Positions 10,265 through 19,508 of a stretch of 64,000 nucleotides of DNA are shown one piece after another. The translations under genes were made by a program, and so were the position numbers. The stretch's first letter is position 1. Each line of letters starts with the position of its first letter. Source of the DNA: Stutzerimonas frequens (lineage in GTDB: Bacteria; Pseudomonadota; Gammaproteobacteria; Pseudomonadales; Pseudomonadaceae). The notes under the pieces are model-generated. The model ran no database searches, was not told the DNA's origin, and worked only from the letters and a program-made list of their open reading frames with translations. Location of the stretch: contig NZ_JAMOHM010000005.1 of the NCBI RefSeq assembly GCF_024448335.1, forward strand, positions 62,001 to 126,000, given 5' to 3'.

Positions 10265-10427
10265 GGCGCACGCACCAGACCCGCCCCCAACACGCGCACC
10301 GTGACGGTGCGTCCAAAGCCCCATTATCAGGCACGCAGGCCCGACAGCCGCCGTGATCGCGATACATGGGCTCGGTTGGCAAGCCACTTGCTCTTGTTCC
10401 GGAAACGATCCGACCGGAACTCTGCAC

Positions 10428-10928
10428 ATGCTGGTGATTCGCCAACGCATCGACGCCCGCCCCGAGTGGCAGGCCGAACTCGAACTGACCTACGACGCGC
10501 GCAGCAAGAGTCGCCTGCGCTGCTTCAGTACCAGCGGCGAAGACGTCGGCCTGTTTCTCGAACGCGGCCAGCCGCCGCTGCACGATGGCGAATGCCTGCT
10601 CGCCGGTGATGGCCGAGTCGTGCGCGTACGCGCACGCCCCGAACAACTGCTGCACGTCACCTGCACCAGCGCCTTCGAGCTGACCCGCGCGGCCTATCAC
10701 CTGGGCAACCGTCATGTCGCCCTGCAAGTAGGCGATGGCTGGCTGCGCCTGCTCGACGACTACGTGCTCAAGGACATGCTGTTGCAGCTGGGCGCCGAGG
10801 TCGAACACATCGAGGCGCCCTTCCAGCCGGAACACGGCGCCTACGGTGGCGGCCATCACCATTCCCACGCCGGCGAAGCGGAGTTCAGCTACGCACCGCG
10901 ACTGCACCAGTTCGGCGTGCGCCCGTGA
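10428..10928 (+). CDS. ureE: Urease accessory protein UreE (nickel chaperone)
   Basis: A 166-residue protein of normal UreE length. It has the N-terminal peptide-binding half, the central GNRHVALQVGDGWLRLLDD segment with the conserved metal-binding His, and a C-terminal His cluster (GGGHHHSHAGE, about residues 144-154) that binds extra nickel. UreE hands nickel to the UreDFG-apo-urease complex. ATG 10428 begins MLVIRQRI. The stop overlaps the ureF GTG, so the two genes are coupled. Confidence 0.96.
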   Translation: MLVIRQRIDARPEWQAELELTYDARSKSRLRCFSTSGEDVGLFLERGQPPLHDGECLLAGDGRVVRVRARPEQLLHVTCTSAFELTRAAYHLGNRHVALQVGDGWLRLLDDYVLKDMLLQLGAEVEHIEAPFQPEHGAYGGGHHHSHAGEAEFSYAPRLHQFGVRP

Positions 10929-11617
10929 ACGCGACCGCTGCTCCCGGCTCGGCCTGGGCGCTGCTCCGCCTGGCCAGCCCGCAGCTGCCGATCGGCGGCT
11001 ACAGCTATTCCCAAGGGCTGGAGATGGCGGTGGAGAACGGTCAGGTGAGCGACCCGCTCAGCGCCCGGCGTTGGCTGGAGGATCAATTGCTGCTCAACCT
11101 CGCCCGCTTCGAGGCTCCGCTGCTGCTGGCCCATTGCGAAGCCGCCGAGCGGGATGACTGGCCGCGCCTGTTGCAACTGGCTGCCGAACACCGCGCCAGC
11201 CGCGAAACCCGCGAGCTGCAGCTGGAAAGCCGGCAGATGGGCTATTCCCTCGCGCAGCTGCTCGACGGCCTGCCGGAACTCGACCAGCCGGCCCGCAACT
11301 GCCTCGCGGCCGCCGGCGAGCCCGGCCTGGCTCTCGCCTGGGCACTGGCCGCCCGCGCCTGGCAAATCATGCCCGCCGATGCCGTCGCCGCCTGGTTGTG
11401 GGGCTGGCTGGAAAACCAGCTGGCGGTGCTGATGAAGACGCTGCCGCTGGGGCAGCAGGCGGCGCAGCGGTTGACCTCGCAGTTGTTGCCGGTCCTGAAC
11501 CAGGCGCAACGGGAAGCCAGTCAGCTGCCGGAAGCGGCCTGGGGCAGCGCGCCGTTCGGGCTGGTGCTGACCAGCATGGCGCATGAGCGGCAGTACAGTC
11601 GGTTGTTTAGGTCATGA
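10925..11617 (+). CDS. ureF: Urease accessory protein UreF
   Basis: A 230-residue all-helical protein with the family signature LASPQLPIGGYSYSQGLE at residues 14-31. UreF forms a complex with UreD and UreG and gates GTP-dependent nickel insertion and lysine carbamylation of UreC. The start is GTG 10925 in a GTGA overlap with ureE. Unlike in most pseudomonads, ureG does not follow directly; an 880-base non-coding island intervenes. Confidence 0.96.
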   Translation: MNATAAPGSAWALLRLASPQLPIGGYSYSQGLEMAVENGQVSDPLSARRWLEDQLLLNLARFEAPLLLAHCEAAERDDWPRLLQLAAEHRASRETRELQLESRQMGYSLAQLLDGLPELDQPARNCLAAAGEPGLALAWALAARAWQIMPADAVAAWLWGWLENQLAVLMKTLPLGQQAAQRLTSQLLPVLNQAQREASQLPEAAWGSAPFGLVLTSMAHERQYSRLFRS

Positions 11618-11743
11618 GAGAACTGGCGCGAGCCCCGTGCTACGGGCGCAGCTGCACAGGAGCAGGCCGAGGCGGTGCACAGGTGGTGGCGGGAGCAGCT
11701 TCCCTCGACGGCGCGGCGTCGTTATGGGCACTGACCTTAGGTT

Positions 11744-11916
11744 TCGCCCTGTTGGGCGACTCACTTTTTTCAGTCGCGAAAAAAGTAAGCAAAAACGCTT
11801 GCCCCTGCATTCGGCCCTTCGCTTCGCGAAGGGTTCGTTCTCTCCGCCGCCGCTCCGAGGGTCGCCGTACAAGGGCCATCCATGGCCCTTTACGGCTCTT
11901 GCGGCATCCATGCCGC
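11744..11916. repeat. Series of five short palindromes
   Basis: In order: TCGCCC/GGGCGA (11744-11759), ACTTTTTTC/GAAAAAAGT (11763-11786), CCCTTCGC/GCGAAGGG (11815-11833), AAGGGCCAT/ATGGCCCTT (11871-11890) and GCGGCAT/ATGCCGC (11901-11916). The last two share the same two-base spacer CC. I recall similar strings scattered between genes in other pseudomonads, which suggests a dispersed repeat family. Confidence 0.65.
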
Positions 11917-12054
11917 TCGCCCCTCTCCACAACGACTCCGTTCACCCTCCTGAAGGGGCAATTGATGTCGCCTGATCGTCCGTATAAGAAAAAACAAGCT
12001 GAGGGTAACGCCAGCGACCTACAGACAGCCCTGCCGCTATCTCTCGCCCGCGAT

Positions 12055-12168
12055 GTAGGGTGGAAAACTGCGCAGCATTTTCCACCGCAGGCTACAAGCA
12101 CGCTCTCGCCGAGCCATGGCGTATTACTTTTCAAACCGGTGGGTAAGCTTCGCGTTACCCACCCTACG
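12055..12168. repeat. REPIN-like palindromic doublet between ureF and ureG
   Basis: The left hairpin at 12055-12086 pairs GGTGGAAAA with a TTTTCCACC arm; the right hairpin at 12138-12168 pairs GGTGGGTAA with TTACCCACC. The outer ends GTAGGGTGG and CCACCCTACG are complementary. Same family as the element at 535-610. Confidence 0.75.
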
Positions 12169-12293
12169 GACCCGTTTAGAAACTTCCAACCGGCTCGGAC
12201 CACATCCCCCGGAGTAATGCCGGAGGGAGGGGAGTTTTGCGCAGCAAACCGGGGACGCCCAGTCCGGATGTCGGGGTCGCCTTCTCTTTGGTT

Positions 12294-12321
12294 ACTTTCT
12301 CTTGGCGAGACAAGAGAAAGT
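12294..12321. repeat. Inverted repeat ACTTTCTCTTG / CAAGAGAAAGT
   Basis: A perfect 11-bp stem with a six-base loop (GCGAGA), embedded in the ureF-ureG island. It is not followed by a T run on either strand, so a terminator role is doubtful. Confidence 0.75.
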
Positions 12322-12500
12322 GACGCGCCGTGCAAGGCGCAACCAGTAGTCCCAGCCGAGGAAAGCGCGGCGCCTGACAACACTGCGTACGCCACCATCG
12401 ATCACCCAACGATTTCTATTCCCCCCTGCCCCAATCGGCAGCGGCACGCCCTTCGCATCAACCCCGAGGCAGCCTCACTGCCTTCCAGAGGAGACCACCC

Positions 12501-13115
12501 ATGAACACCCAACCCCTGCGCGTCGGCATTGGCGGGCCGGTCGGCTCCGGCAAGACCGCCCTGACCCTCGCCCTGTGCCAGGCCCTGCGCGACCGCTACA
12601 ACCTCGCCGTGGTGACCAACGACATCTACACCCAGGAAGACGCACAGTTCCTCGTGCGTAACGAGGCCCTGGCGCCGGAGCGGATCATCGGTGTGGAGAC
12701 TGGCGGCTGCCCCCACACGGCGATCCGCGAGGACGCCTCGATCAACCTCGAAGCGGTCGAGCAGCTCAACCGGCGCTTTCCCGGCCTGGACCTGATCATC
12801 GTCGAGTCCGGCGGCGACAACCTCTCGGCGACTTTCAGCCCGGAGCTGTCGGACCTGACCATCTACGTGATCGACGTCTCCGCTGGCGACAAGCTGCCGC
12901 GCAAGGGCGGCCCGGGCATCTGCAAGTCCGACCTGCTGGTGATCAACAAGATCGACCTGGCATCCATGGTCGGCGCCTCGCTGGAGGTGATGGATCGCGA
13001 TGCCCGCAAGATGCGCGGCGAGCGGCCGTTCGTCTTCAGCAACCAGAAGGTCGGCCAGGGTCTCGAGGAAATCATCGCCTTCATCGAAAAACAGGGAATG
13101 CTCAGCGCCGCCTGA
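12501..13115 (+). CDS. ureG: Urease accessory GTPase UreG
   Basis: A 204-residue SIMIBI-class GTPase. The P-loop [10 protein letters not shown] is at about residues 11-20, the metal-binding CPH motif in [15 protein letters not shown] near residue 72, and the NKIDLA guanine-specificity motif near residue 150. UreG hydrolyses GTP to drive nickel transfer into urease. Ribosome-binding site AGAGGAG precedes ATG 12501. hupE follows after 28 bases. Confidence 0.98.
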   Translation: MNTQPLRVGIGGPVGSGKTALTLALCQALRDRYNLAVVTNDIYTQEDAQFLVRNEALAPERIIGVETGGCPHTAIREDASINLEAVEQLNRRFPGLDLIIVESGGDNLSATFSPELSDLTIYVIDVSAGDKLPRKGGPGICKSDLLVINKIDLASMVGASLEVMDRDARKMRGERPFVFSNQKVGQGLEEIIAFIEKQGMLSAA

Positions 13116-13143
13116 CGTCCGTCCGCTCACCCAAGGAGTCTTT

Positions 13144-13716
13144 ATGAACCTGCGCAAACCACTGCTCGCCACCCTCCTGCTGCTCAGCCCGGCACTGGCA
13201 CTGGCACACCCCGGGCATGACCATGCCGGCGTGCTGTCCGGTATCGCCCACCCGATCTTCGGTTTCGACCACCTGTTGGCGATGGTTGCCGTCGGACTCT
13301 GGGCGGCCCAGCAGAACGGCAAGGCGCGCTGGGCGCTGCCGCTGACCTTCGTCGCCACCATGCTGCTCGGCGGCCTGGCCGGTTTCGCCGGAATCGAAAT
13401 GCCGCTGATGGAAACCGGTATTGCCGGCTCGGTTCTGGCCCTCGGCCTGCTGGTAGCCCTGGCAATTCGCCCGCCGGTGGCCATCGCGGTGGGGCTGACC
13501 GCGCTGTTCGCCGCCAGCCACGGGGTCGCCCACGGACTGGAACTGCCGGAGCTGTCCAGCCCATGGGGGTATGCCGCCGGTTTCGTTGTTGCCACCGCCG
13601 CTCTGCATGCCGCCGGTTACGCACTGGTTCGCTTGCTGCCGCAGGCCGCCGCACCGCTGGTACGCATCGCTGGTGCCGCCTCGGCAGTCACCGGCGCCTG
13701 GCTGCTGGCCGGCTGA
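13144..13716 (+). CDS. hupE: HupE/UreJ-family nickel permease-like membrane protein
   Basis: A 190-residue protein with a signal peptide ending ALA-HPGHD and about six membrane segments. The family motif HPIFGFDHLLAMVAVG lies at about residues 36-51, and the His-rich N-terminus (HPGHDHAG) can bind metal. Placement directly behind ureG suggests nickel supply for urease. It could equally be called ureJ. Confidence 0.92.
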   Translation: MNLRKPLLATLLLLSPALALAHPGHDHAGVLSGIAHPIFGFDHLLAMVAVGLWAAQQNGKARWALPLTFVATMLLGGLAGFAGIEMPLMETGIAGSVLALGLLVALAIRPPVAIAVGLTALFAASHGVAHGLELPELSSPWGYAAGFVVATAALHAAGYALVRLLPQAAAPLVRIAGAASAVTGAWLLAG

Positions 13717-13730
13717 GAACCAGCCATGCC

Positions 13731-13973
13731 TCAGTGATAGCGCCGCCGCAGCGCGACATTGAGGCGATCGACCACCTCGGCCCAGTCGGCATCCTCGAGA
13801 ATCTCCTCGCGCAGGAAAGCCGCCTGGGCCGGCGTCCAGAACGACGCGTCGGCCAGATAGACATCGTCTGCCAGCGGCGAATGGGTTTCGATGAATCGCC
13901 TGATCGAGACATCGTCGTTGGGCAGGCCCAACTGCTCGAACAGGTTGTGGAAGGCGTGGATCGACTGTTCCAT
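13731..13973 (-). CDS. DUF2789 family protein
   Basis: An 80-residue acidic protein with the DUF2789 pattern: HAFHNLFEQLGLP at residues 6-18, FIETHSPL, and WTPAQAAFLREEI. The function of the family is unknown to me. It ends close to hupE on the opposite strand and follows AMP nucleosidase on its own strand, separated by a strong hairpin. Confidence 0.85.
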   Translation of the reverse strand: MEQSIHAFHNLFEQLGLPNDDVSIRRFIETHSPLADDVYLADASFWTPAQAAFLREEILEDADWAEVVDRLNVALRRRYH

Positions 13974-13989
13974 GTTGACCTCCGGTGCT

Positions 13990-14027
13990 CGCGGGAATGA
14001 ACGCTATGAGTATTGCTCATTCCCGCG
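13990..14027 (-). terminator. Perfect 11-bp hairpin between AMP nucleosidase and the DUF2789 gene
   Basis: CGCGGGAATGA and TCATTCCCGCG flank a 16-base loop. It lies 13 bases after the AMP nucleosidase stop. There is no T tract on either strand, so it may be a processing or stabilising structure rather than an intrinsic terminator. Confidence 0.5.
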
Positions 14028-14039
14028 AAAGCGCCGGCG

Positions 14040-15515
14040 TCAGCGGAACGGCGGCTCGTCGAAACTGCGCAGCTTGCGCGAGTGCAGCGAGTTGAGCTGG
14101 TTGCGCAGCAGTTCGAGTGCGGTGATGCCGATCTTCAGGTGCTGGGTAACGGCCCGCTCGTAGAACGCGTTGGCCGAGCCGGGCAGCTTGATCTCGCTGT
14201 GCAGCGGTTTGTCCGACACACAGAGCAGCGTGCCGTACGGCACCCGCAGACGATAGCCTTGAGCAGCGATCGTGCCGCTCTCCATGTCCACCGCAACGGC
14301 CCGCGACAGGTTGATCAGCGGTCGCTCCTGCGCCCAGCGCAGCTCCCAGTTGCGGTCGTCATAGGTCAGCACGGTGCCGGTCCGCAGGCGCTTCTTCAAC
14401 GCTTCGCCCTGCTCGCCGGTTACCGTCGCGGCCGATTCCTGCAGCGCCTGCTGCACCTCGGCCAGGGCCGGCAGCGGGATGTGCGGCGGCAACACCCGAT
14501 CGAGGATGCCGTCGCGGCGCATGTAGGCGTGAGCCAGCACGTAGTCGCCGATGGACTGCGACTGCCGCAACCCGCCGCAGTGGCCGATCATCAGCCAGCA
14601 ATGCGGTCGCAGCACGGCCAGGTGATCGGTGATGTTCTTGGCGTTGGACGGGCCGACGCCGATGTTGACCAGGGTGATGCCATGGCCATCGTCGGCGATC
14701 AGGTGATAAGCCGGCATCTGGTAGCGATGCCAGAGCACGCCGCCGATGATCGCCTGCGCCTCGCCCTCCTCCATGCCACGCTCGATGATCACATTGCCCG
14801 GCAGCACCATGCGGGTGAAACGGGTGTCGTCACGCAGCATGTCCAGGCCGTGGCGAATGAATTGGTCGACGTAGCGGTGGTAGTTGGTCAGCAGGATCCA
14901 GGGCTGCACATGGCGCCAGTCGCTGCCGGTGTAGTGCACCAGCCGGCGCAGCGAGAAGTCCACCCGCGCGCCGTCGAACAGCGCCAGCGGATAAGGATCG
15001 GCGTTCTCCCAGTCGTAGAGCCCGTCGGCGATGTCGTCGGTCGCGGCGGACAGATCGGTACTGGGGAATACCCGCGCCAGCTCAGCAGCGGTCACGCCGC
15101 TGCCGGCCAGCTCGTCGCCCTGCTCGATGACATAGGGATAGGGAATGTTGCGGTCGCTCATGCCGACCTCAACGGTGACGTTGAAGTCCTGGATCAGCGG
15201 CTTCAACTGGTCGAGCAGGTAGGCGCGGAACGCTGCCGGATGGGTCACCGTGACGCTGTATACGCCAGGTGCCTGCACCTTGGCGTAGGCGCGGGTCGAG
15301 GCCGGCACTTCGCCGTGGCATTCATAGGTCAGGCGCAGCTGCGGATAGCGGAACAGGCTGCGCTCCTGCAGGCTCGGCTCGGTGCGGCTGGCCACGTAGC
15401 GCTTGAGCGCCTGGTTGAGCGCTGCGGTGGCCTGCGCGTGCAGCTCGGCCAGCTTGTCGACCGCCTCCTCAGCGCAGGTGGCGACGGTGAAGGATCTGGA
15501 TTCGTTGGAAGTCAT
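14040..15515 (-). CDS. amn: AMP nucleosidase
   Basis: A 491-residue protein of the expected length. It hydrolyses AMP to adenine and ribose 5-phosphate and takes part in purine balance. It has the N-terminal Amn-specific domain and the C-terminal PNP/UDP-phosphorylase fold, with INIGVGPSNAKN and MIGHCGGLR for phosphate/ribose binding, and VAVDMESGTIAAQGYR, the purine-binding motif. GGATGAG precedes ATG 15515. The NCS1 permease 10 kb away and this enzyme both touch purine metabolism, but they are not linked as an operon. Confidence 0.95.
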   Translation of the reverse strand: MTSNESRSFTVATCAEEAVDKLAELHAQATAALNQALKRYVASRTEPSLQERSLFRYPQLRLTYECHGEVPASTRAYAKVQAPGVYSVTVTHPAAFRAYLLDQLKPLIQDFNVTVEVGMSDRNIPYPYVIEQGDELAGSGVTAAELARVFPSTDLSAATDDIADGLYDWENADPYPLALFDGARVDFSLRRLVHYTGSDWRHVQPWILLTNYHRYVDQFIRHGLDMLRDDTRFTRMVLPGNVIIERGMEEGEAQAIIGGVLWHRYQMPAYHLIADDGHGITLVNIGVGPSNAKNITDHLAVLRPHCWLMIGHCGGLRQSQSIGDYVLAHAYMRRDGILDRVLPPHIPLPALAEVQQALQESAATVTGEQGEALKKRLRTGTVLTYDDRNWELRWAQERPLINLSRAVAVDMESGTIAAQGYRLRVPYGTLLCVSDKPLHSEIKLPGSANAFYERAVTQHLKIGITALELLRNQLNSLHSRKLRSFDEPPFR

Positions 15516-15639
15516 GGCTCATCCTGGCTTAACACATCGGCCTATCTTGGCCGTATTTGGTGACGGATGTATACGCAGCCGAGCGGATGGAGCCGCATCC
15601 GAGACGTCGGCGCGCTGCAAATGCGCGCCGTCATGGCCG

Positions 15640-15675
15640 AAAAAAAATCCGACGCCAGAGCCTGACGTCGGATTT
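15640..15675 (-). terminator. Rho-independent terminator of the CoA-transferase gene
   Basis: On the minus strand AAATCCGACGTCA and TGGCGTCGGATTT form the stem (one mismatch) and eight T follow. It begins about 60 bases after the stop at 15737. Confidence 0.9.
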
Positions 15676-15736
15676 GGGCACCGCTTCGAGCCCGCCGCCG
15701 ATGCATTGCTGCATCAGCCGCACAGACTCCTACCGA

Positions 15737-17248
15737 TTACTTGTCCAGCAGCATGGTGCCGTTCTTGGCGAAGTTGGCGTGCCAGGAGAAGGCTTTTTCC
15801 AGCACGTGCGGGGTGTGGCCGCCACGCTGCTTCGCCTCTTCGAGGTAGGCGAGCGCCTGGGCCCGGTAATCCGGGTGCATGCAGTTGTTGATGATTCGCG
15901 CCGCCGCCTCGACGGGCGCCAGCCCGCGCAGATCGGCATAGCCCTGCTCGGTGATGATCACGTCGACGTCGTGGTTGGTGTGATCCACATGGGTGACGAA
16001 CGGCACGATGGAGGAGATCTTGCCGTCCTTCGCCGTCGAGGTCGTCACGAAGATGCTGATACGTGCGTTGCGGGCGAAGTCACCCGAGCCGCCGATACCA
16101 TTCATCATGTGGGTGCCGTTGACGTGCGTGGAGTTCACGTTGCCGTAGATGTCGGCTTCCAGCGCAGTATTGAAGGAGATGATCCCCAGTCGGCGGATCA
16201 CTTCCGGATGGTTGGAGATCTCCTGCGGACGGAACACCACCTTGCCGGCGTACTTGGCGAGGTCGGAGGCCAGGTTGTCCACGCGCTTCTTCGACAGGGA
16301 GAAGGCGGTGGCGGCGGCGAACTTCACCACGCCGGCGTCGATCAGGTCGAAAACGCCGTCCTGCAGCACTTCGGAAGCGACAGTCAGGTCCTTGAACTCC
16401 GAAGTCTTCATGCCCGCCAGCACCGCGTTGGCCACCGAGCCCACACCGGACTGCAATGGAGCCAGGCTGTTGGTCAGGCGCCCCAGCCGCACTTCTTCAC
16501 GCAGGAAGTCCAGCAGGTTGTCAGCGATCTTCTGGGTTTCGGCGTTCGGCTCGAACAGCGGGGAAGGAATGTCCGGCTCGCTGGACAGCACGATGCCGCG
16601 CACCTTGGCCGGATCGACCGGGATACCGATCGATCCGATGCGCTTGCTGACGTTGTAGACCGGGATGTCCTTGCGCGAATCCTCGCCGGCCGGGCCGGGG
16701 ATGTAGATGTCGTGCATGCCTTCGTACTCGCGCGGAGCAGAAGTGTTCAGCTCGATGATCACGTGCTTGGCGTTCTGCACGAAGATCGGCGAGTTACCGA
16801 CCGAACCGGTCGGGATGATCTGGCCGTCCTCGGTGATGGCCGCCGCCTCGATGATGGCGTAGTCGACCTGCGGCAGCACGCCCTGACGCAGCAGCTCGGC
16901 GGTGTGCGACAGGTGCTGGTCGATGTAGAGCACCTCGCCGGCGTTGATCTTCTTGCGCTGTACCGGGTTGCCCTGATACGGGATGCGCTTGTTGATGATG
17001 CCGGCTTCGGCCATCGACTGGTCTGCCGCCGGTCCCATGGACGCGCCGGTGAACAGGTTGACCTTGAATTTCTCGCGCTGGCCGCGCTCGGACAGTGCCT
17101 TCGGGAACACCTTCGGCTCCCCGAACAGGGTGAAGCCGCTCATGCCCAGCGTCATGCCGTCCTCGATCCACGACGCGGCTTCTTCTGCCGAGACGACCTT
17201 GTCGAGAAACGCTGCGTTGCGGATGTACTTGTTTAGATCGGTTGCCAT
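15737..17248 (-). CDS. Acetyl-CoA hydrolase / succinate CoA-transferase family protein
   Basis: A 503-residue protein of the class I CoA-transferase family (acetyl-CoA hydrolase/transferase, like AarC, ScpC and Ach1). Family landmarks are FTLFGEPKVFP near residue 38, LQSGVGSVANAVLAG near residue 265, which carries the CoA-binding glycines before the catalytic-Glu region, and GIGGSGDFARNA near residue 390. The reaction is probably transfer of CoA between acetyl- or propionyl-CoA and succinate, used in acetate or propionate metabolism. Ribosome-binding site GAGGTGAG precedes ATG 17248. It is monocistronic with its own terminator. Confidence 0.9.
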   Translation of the reverse strand: MATDLNKYIRNAAFLDKVVSAEEAASWIEDGMTLGMSGFTLFGEPKVFPKALSERGQREKFKVNLFTGASMGPAADQSMAEAGIINKRIPYQGNPVQRKKINAGEVLYIDQHLSHTAELLRQGVLPQVDYAIIEAAAITEDGQIIPTGSVGNSPIFVQNAKHVIIELNTSAPREYEGMHDIYIPGPAGEDSRKDIPVYNVSKRIGSIGIPVDPAKVRGIVLSSEPDIPSPLFEPNAETQKIADNLLDFLREEVRLGRLTNSLAPLQSGVGSVANAVLAGMKTSEFKDLTVASEVLQDGVFDLIDAGVVKFAAATAFSLSKKRVDNLASDLAKYAGKVVFRPQEISNHPEVIRRLGIISFNTALEADIYGNVNSTHVNGTHMMNGIGGSGDFARNARISIFVTTSTAKDGKISSIVPFVTHVDHTNHDVDVIITEQGYADLRGLAPVEAAARIINNCMHPDYRAQALAYLEEAKQRGGHTPHVLEKAFSWHANFAKNGTMLLDK

Positions 17249-17732
17249 GAACTCACCTCAGAAACTCATCGAATGCTCGTCCGTGAAGGCTCTGCAAAGA
17301 AACTCACCAGGCCTGACGAGGCAGGGAGACGGCCACTTGATGTCCGGAGACCAAGCGCCCATGTCTTTTGCCGCTCAATATCGAACCTCAAAAATCATGC
17401 GGCACTTGCAACCCCGTAACGTAGTCGCTCGCCCCATTCTAGGAGCACCAGCTCTTTTGGCTGTTATACAAAGGTACTAGCAGGCCGCCGCACAGGAGAG
17501 GTCATAGCCGGTATCCGCGCCCAGCGCAACCACGAGCGGCCGACTGTGCAGCATTCGCCCGCCGCCGTACGCCGTGGAATCGGGGCGCCCGGCCTGTCAC
17601 CGCGCTCAAAGCGCCGCCGGACCTCTGTCAAATCTGGAAACGAACCGGACACCGCCGTCACTTCCCGAGCAAGTCTTCGTCTCATGCTGCACCCGGTCGG
17701 GCGTTTACAACGGCAGAGTCCCACGTCCCGCA
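17249..17732. other. Intergenic region of about 480 bases
   Basis: Lies between the CoA-transferase start and the acyl-CoA dehydrogenase stop, both on the minus strand. No frame shows protein-like composition. The promoter of the CoA-transferase must lie here; the AT-richer part around 17380-17475 is the best place, but no clear hexamer pair was found. Confidence 0.55.
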
Positions 17733-19379
17733 TCACAGCTGCGGAGCGCTCCGGGCCAGCACTGCGTCGATGTCCAGCCCGCGCGGCAACGTCCCGTACA
17801 CTCGCCCGTGCGCTTCAAGGCGGCTGGCGATGAAGGCATCGGATACGGCCGCGTTGCCGGCTTCGAGCAGCAGCTTGGCCTGCAGGCCAACGGCAACGTC
17901 CTCGGTGAGCTGACGGGCGCGGTACTGGATGTCCCCGGTGTCGCCGAAGGCCGCCTTCAAACGCTGGATATGCGCCTTCAGCCGTGCATCACCGTGGCCG
18001 TCGCCTAGTTCGGCGAACAGCACCTCCAGCACGCCCGGCTCCTTCGATAGCGCGCGCAAGACGTCGAGGCACTGCACGTTGCCGGAACCTTCCCAGATGG
18101 AATTCACCGGCGCCTCGCGGTACAGCCGCGGCAGGATGGTTTCCTCGACATAACCAGCGCCACCCAGGCATTCGCTGGCCTCGGCGATCATGGTCGGTGC
18201 GCGCTTGCAGATCCAGTATTTGCCGACGGCGGTGACCAGCCGGGCGAACTTGTCTTCGTGCTCGTCGTGGCGATTGTCCTGGGCGCGGCCCATGCGCAGG
18301 GTCAGCGCCAGCGCCGCCTCGCTTTCCAGGGCGAGATCGGCCAGCACGTTCTGCATCAGCGGCTGCTCGAGCAGGACCCGGCCGCCGACCTGGCGGTGCG
18401 CGCAGTGATGCAGGGCCTGGGTCAGTGCCTGACGCATCAGCGAGCTGGAACCGATCATGCAATCGAAACGGGTCGAGGAGACCATTTCGATGATGGTCGG
18501 CACGCCGCGGCCCTCTTCGCCTACCATCCAGGCCAGCGCGCCACGGTACTCGACCTCGCTGGAGGCGTTGGCCCAGTTACCTAGCTTGTTCTTCAGGCGC
18601 TGGATGTAGAACTGGTTGCGCGTTCCGTCCGGCCGATGCCGCGGCAGCAGGAAGCAGGACAGCCCCTTGTCGGTCTGCGCCAGGGTGAGGAAGGCATCGC
18701 ACATCGGCGCCGAGCAGAACCACTTGTGCCCGGTCAGTTCGTAGGCCTGCCCCGGCCCGCCGGCACCGACCGGATAGGCGCGGGTCGTGTTGGCGCGCAC
18801 ATCGGTGCCGCCCTGTTTCTCGGTCATCGCCATGCCGATGGTGACGCCGGCCTTCTGCTCCATCGGCAGGTTGCGCGGGTCGTACTCGGTAGCGAGGATC
18901 TTCGGCAGCCAGCGCTCGGCAAGGTCTGGCTGCAGGCGCAGCGCCGGCACGCTGGCGTAGGTCATCGTCAGCGGGCAACTGCTGCCGGCTTCGGCCTGGT
19001 TGTGCAGGTACATCAGGGCGGCGCGCGCCACCTGCGCGCCGGGCTGCGGATCGGTCCAGGGCAGGGACGGAATACCGTGCTCGACGGCGCTGCGCATCAA
19101 CTCATGGTAGGCCGGGTGAAACTCCACCAGATCGATGCGATGACCATAGCGGTCATGGCTCTTGAACACCGGCTTGTTCTCGTTGGCGAGAAAACCGGCC
19201 TGCATCAACGGGCCGCCGGCAAGCGCACCGTAGGCGTCCAGACGTTCCGCCGCCCAGCCGGCATGGTAGCGCTGCACCCATTGCTGCAGCGGCAGGTCGA
19301 GACGGTAGAGGTTGGCGCCGTCGAGGGGCGGCACCTGGTTGGTGACCTCGTGGGTTTCGGCGCAGCTTTGCGGATTCAT
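17733..19379 (-). CDS. AidB-like acyl-CoA dehydrogenase (isovaleryl-CoA dehydrogenase family)
   Basis: A 548-residue flavoprotein, longer than ordinary acyl-CoA dehydrogenases and equal to the AidB type. FAD-binding and family motifs include MAMTEKQGGTDVRANTT near residue 178, ELTGHKWFCSAPMCD, STRFDCMIGSSSLMRQA, and the C-terminal CLGGAGYVEETILPRLYREA with NSIWEGSGN. AidB of E. coli binds DNA and is induced by alkylation; whether this copy is a DNA-protection protein or a real dehydrogenase is open. ATG 19379 has a strong AAGGAGG; the frame runs 39 codons further upstream without support. Confidence 0.88.
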   Translation of the reverse strand: MNPQSCAETHEVTNQVPPLDGANLYRLDLPLQQWVQRYHAGWAAERLDAYGALAGGPLMQAGFLANENKPVFKSHDRYGHRIDLVEFHPAYHELMRSAVEHGIPSLPWTDPQPGAQVARAALMYLHNQAEAGSSCPLTMTYASVPALRLQPDLAERWLPKILATEYDPRNLPMEQKAGVTIGMAMTEKQGGTDVRANTTRAYPVGAGGPGQAYELTGHKWFCSAPMCDAFLTLAQTDKGLSCFLLPRHRPDGTRNQFYIQRLKNKLGNWANASSEVEYRGALAWMVGEEGRGVPTIIEMVSSTRFDCMIGSSSLMRQALTQALHHCAHRQVGGRVLLEQPLMQNVLADLALESEAALALTLRMGRAQDNRHDEHEDKFARLVTAVGKYWICKRAPTMIAEASECLGGAGYVEETILPRLYREAPVNSIWEGSGNVQCLDVLRALSKEPGVLEVLFAELGDGHGDARLKAHIQRLKAAFGDTGDIQYRARQLTEDVAVGLQAKLLLEAGNAAVSDAFIASRLEAHGRVYGTLPRGLDIDAVLARSAPQL

Positions 19380-19508
19380 CCAGGCGTCCTCCTTCTTGAC
19401 CGATGCGGCGGTTGCCAGCAAGCGTAGCCGGCAACCGGCGACGCACAGGCAGTGAAGCATGTGCTGACGCGACGGTTGAAGCGAGGTATCGGCCAAAAGG
19501 TCCGCGCG

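Larger units (their letters stand above)
11618..12500. other. Palindrome-rich non-coding island splitting ureF from ureG
   Basis: Nearly 900 bases without a believable gene, although a 296-residue frame happens to stay open across it. It holds a chain of short perfect palindromes (11744-11916), a REPIN-like doublet (12055-12168) and another strong inverted repeat (12294-12321). T- and A-rich palindromes next to GC-rich ones suggest decayed repetitive elements. ureG keeps its own ribosome-binding site (AGAGGAG) at the right edge. Confidence 0.7.

Noticed and set aside
11614..12504. A 296-codon frame spanning the ureF-ureG gap
   Set aside because: It crosses several palindromes and repeats, has no domain and no protein-like composition.
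14013..15563. A 516-codon plus-strand frame opposite AMP nucleosidase
   Set aside because: Shadow frame of a well-identified gene.
15557..17236. A 559-codon plus-strand frame opposite the CoA-transferase
   Set aside because: Shadow frame; begins in the region containing the terminator of the real gene.
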